Source of the DNA: Cerrena zonata
Lineage: Eukaryota; Basidiomycota; Agaricomycetes; Polyporales; Cerrenaceae
Reading direction: 5' to 3'
Length of the DNA: 64,000 nucleotides
NCBI GenBank assembly: GCA_038087015.1
Contig: JASBNA010000011.1
Location: 806,001-870,000, forward strand
The notes beneath the pieces were generated by a model. It searched no databases. It saw only the letters and a list, made by a program, of their open reading frames with translations, and was not told where the DNA came from. Positions 61,531-64,000 of the stretch are shown piece by piece. The position numbers and the translations under genes were made by a program. Each line of letters begins with the position of its first letter. Position 1 is the stretch's first letter.

Positions 61531-62611
61531 TTAGAACACTGGTACTTGAATATCATCCTCGACATGGACAGACATGTCGAATGGCGTTGTTCGTCGATGT
61601 TCCTTAGCCCAGTCCACGATTCTGTCAAAGTTACGACAAGAGTGCACAGTGTCCATCCTAATCGAAGCACGATTGTCTGGTTCGACCCATTGCCAGACAA
61701 CGAGACTGTATCACAAGTTTGTTCAGGATATCGCTACCTCCACAACTGCTGAAGGGACTTGCCTGATATCGGAGGCACATATGATACCTTGACGCAAAGC
61801 TTCTAAGCAATGACTGACGTGGTCAGGCCATTCTGCTGCGGGTAGACCAGCGATATTTCCAGTCACAGGGTCCGTGTAATAGTCTGGGGTCATAGCGTGT
61901 CGGAGTATATTCTAATGAACAATGGTTAGGAGAGGTACCAAGATATGCAACGAGCAAGATTACCAAGCAATGAAGCTGATGGAAAACCTCTAGTCCGACG
62001 GCGTAATTCTCTTCGTCGCCAGGGATCGGTAGGGTCTTGTTTGGTAAGAGACGGGCTTGCGATTTGGGAATCTTCGACAAACCAAATTCTGAATGTATGT
62101 TCCGTCAGTACTTAGGACAAAGACATGCTCTGTTGTTATATTTTTTACCGTTGAACATATCAAGCCATGCTTTATCGACTTCTGGAGAGGGGTCGCCTTC
62201 ATAGATAGTCTTGTGACGTCCGAAACCCATGGTAAAGGTCTTTGGCTGGTATTCTAAAGCATCTTGAGCAGGAGCTAGAGATGTCAAGTTATGAGGTATC
62301 ATCGATGAGGAAGTGGAGGAGGACATACAGTATAGCACCTGGGGAAATACTGGGTTGATAGGGCAATCGGGTCGCTCCCTGTTCCATAAAACCATTGCAA
62401 GACCCACGAGAAGTATCGTTTGAACAAAAATGATGATAAAGTGGACGGAGCGACCCGCTGAGCCAGCTACGGCTCCGACGTGTAATTTCTGTATCTCAGA
62501 GCGATCCTCGACATCGTTGCGCTTCTCCAACCCCTCCTCGTTCTCGTCAGCGAGTAGAGGTCGATATTGACTCTCTAGTATGCTGGAGATTCGTTTGGGG
62601 AGGATAAGCAT
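61531..62611 (-). CDS. UstYa family (DUF3328) oxidase-like protein
   Basis: UstYa-like proteins act in fungal RiPP and other secondary-metabolite pathways, where some catalyse oxidative cyclisation. From ATG 62611, a charged cytosolic head with a Glu-rich stretch precedes one transmembrane helix (FIIIFVQTILLVGLAMVLW). The luminal part has the two family motifs: FHQLHCL (codons near 61964-61981) and, about 30 residues later, SHCLEALRQGIICASD. After the last splice comes VVWQWVEPDN and a C-terminus ending in VPVF at 61531. All junctions restore frame; the last intron (61706-61762) uses a GC-AG pair with donor GCAAGT. Length is about 260 residues. The divergent neighbour on the right is a small secreted protein with a Lys-Arg site. 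Confidence 0.93.
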
Positions 62612-63769
62612 GTTACGACTCGGTACAATGAGCGACAGTTCGTGAAACAGAGGATAGAGTGGTCTGTTAAGAATCTCAACCTGAACCTCCGTGGACAGTT
62701 ATCCTCAATCCTGAACATCGTCCAAGAGAGCACGGAATTTCATGCCCGTCTGCACAATTTGCCAAGAAAAGGGGAGAAACCACATCGAACACAATAACAT
62801 AGAAAGAGAACGAGAGGAAGGAGTTGAGTATGATATCGATAATTCAATGGATGTAAGGGGGATCATCCGAGGGTACCTACATGAAACTGAATTAGGAACC
62901 CAGAGAAACGTCGATCTTTCCAAATGTGATAAAACGTACTTTCATGCCATCAATTGATCACCGGATGTCATCCGGTCAGAATAGGTGCTTCGTTATCTGT
63001 GCAGATTTCTGCAAACATACAGGAAGAGAGACCCATTCCAGACGTCTTGGCATCTGTCAGTATACGGGAACGTTCCTGATTGTAGTACGAACCATGGTGA
63101 GATTGAGGTTAGAATTACACTTGCAAACACGGCAGGGTATCTCCTTGTTCGGTGATTTTCACCGTATTTGGATATGTTGGAATTTCGTGTTTGTACTTCA
63201 AAGAATATTTCACGACGATTGCTATTATGCTTACAGGTGACAATGAGAGAGGAATTCTGTAATTGAGAAAAGTAGTGACAGATGTAACTCACAAAAAAAA
63301 CACAACATTCCAATATTGAAAACGTTGAGCCCATCATTGTCCGTGGCTAAGTCCAATAGATTGCACCATTATACATCATTGTACGAAACTGCCAACTTGA
63401 AACGACCGACCTGTCGGTCAAATCCGTGTACAATTGAATATAATGTAATTGAGAGAACATGAGGCCGAATCGCCCTGAAAGTTGACAGTTGCGCATTGAT
63501 GTTGGGAAGGAGCAAGGTATGTTCGCCAAGGGTGAACGGTCATGAATCACCTCGTCTCTCTTTGAGGTCTTGTGAAGACAAAGAAAACATGGCGACGTAG
63601 GCTTAACCGACGCATTGGCAAGGCACAACCGTGAAACTGGACGAGCAAAGTTTCCTTGAAGGAGGAGAAGGGCGAGGTTGAGGTATAAAAGATGGCCAGA
63701 GTAGACGAGTTGTCCTCCAGACTCGCTGTGTTCTGCTGTAAACTTGCGATCTTATCTATCTCCAGCAAT
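62612..63769. promoter_or_regulatory. Divergent region between UstYa and the secreted peptide gene
   Basis: About 1.16 kb between two divergent start codons, expected to hold both promoters. Short frames on both strands are not supported. The strand-specific TATA element at 63684 belongs to the right-hand gene. Confidence 0.5.
63684..63690 (+). promoter_or_regulatory. TATA box of the small secreted protein gene
   Basis: TATAAAA 80-86 bases upstream of the start codon at 63770. Confidence 0.55.
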
Positions 63770-64000
63770 ATGAAGTCTATCGTCGCAGCCTTCGCTGTTC
63801 TTGCTTTGTACATCAGCATCGCAGTCACGACGCCTGTCCCAGAGGTGTGTCATCTGTTCATAGTCCAAGAGTGGAATAGCTCAGCTGAGAACGAACATAG
63901 GTCGATGAAGTGAGTGGTTTAAATCACTCGCCTTTGAGTTTCACCTATACGCCACACAGAAGCGAGCCGTAGCTATCAACAGCACTTTCGTCGGGAGCGA
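63770..64000 (+). CDS. Small secreted protein with Kex2-type site, N-terminus only
   Basis: ATG 63770 opens a clear signal peptide (SIVAAFAVLALYISIAV) that ends in a short Thr/Pro stretch. A 115-base intron (63845-63959, GT-AG) joins it to an exon beginning at 63960 with Lys-Arg directly followed by AVAINSTFVGS, where the window ends. Signal peptide plus Lys-Arg is the layout of Kex2-processed secreted precursors, including ustiloxin-type RiPP precursors, small secreted proteins and many secreted enzymes with a short pro-segment. Without the rest of the gene, repeats of the core cannot be seen. The TATA box and leader are well formed, so the gene itself is credible. The choice among these roles is open. 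Confidence 0.75.

Overview
The window is nuclear DNA of a filamentous basidiomycete, almost certainly an Agaricomycete with wood- or litter-decay enzymes. Genes are split by many short GT-AG introns (mostly 45-65 bases). The gene content includes a class II manganese peroxidase, an AA9 lytic polysaccharide monooxygenase, a short secreted tyrosinase, a WOPR (Gti1/Pac2) regulator, a DUF6533-type seven-helix protein and a UstYa/DUF3328 protein. I saw no rRNA, tRNA, CRISPR array or intact transposon. Species cannot be named from this sequence alone.

Layout. 1-3.8 kb: two minus-strand housekeeping genes, the autophagy protease ATG4 (cut by the left edge) and a peroxisomal dienoyl-CoA isomerase ending in SKL. 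3.8-8.7 kb: mostly gene-free, with one PD-(D/E)XK-like orphan. 8.7-13.6 kb: two secreted copper enzymes, tyrosinase (-) and AA9 LPMO (+), about 2 kb apart. 15.2-16.9 kb: a Zn2Cys6 regulator whose reading frame is disturbed. 18.3-25.3 kb: a polytopic membrane protein (-), the deubiquitinase UBP14 (+) and the histone chaperone NAP1 (+). 26.8-34.5 kb: a secreted ADP-ribosyltransferase-like protein, a Dal5-type MFS carrier and a flavin monooxygenase with an NTF2-like N-terminus (all +). 34.7-39.8 kb: a 14-helix DHA2 transporter (-), cytosine deaminase (+) and the WOPR factor (-), packed with gaps of 190-390 bases. 41.5-49 kb: a tiny membrane protein (+), a type II membrane glycosyltransferase-like protein (-) and a manganese peroxidase (+). 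49.5-55.1 kb: three seven-helix membrane proteins, two of them tandem paralogues. 57.7-64 kb: a CDCA7-like zinc-finger protein (+), a UstYa family protein (-), and the first codons of a small secreted Lys-Arg-containing protein (+) running off the right edge.

How they fit. The peroxidase, LPMO and tyrosinase are extracellular oxidative enzymes expected of a saprotroph. ATG4, UBP14, NAP1, ECH1 and FCY1 are housekeeping. The most promising accessory locus is the right end: a UstYa protein facing a secreted precursor-like peptide with a Kex2-type Lys-Arg site resembles ustiloxin-type (dikaritin) RiPP clusters, but the window ends before this can be settled. A secreted ADP-ribosyltransferase-like gene and the seven-helix cluster are the next most interesting.

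Caution: several conserved genes (UBP14, ECH1, the Zn2Cys6 gene, possibly the CDCA7-like gene) carry one-base frame breaks, mostly in short homopolymers, which look more like consensus errors than true decay. Splice sites were read by eye against remembered family signatures; no alignment was run.
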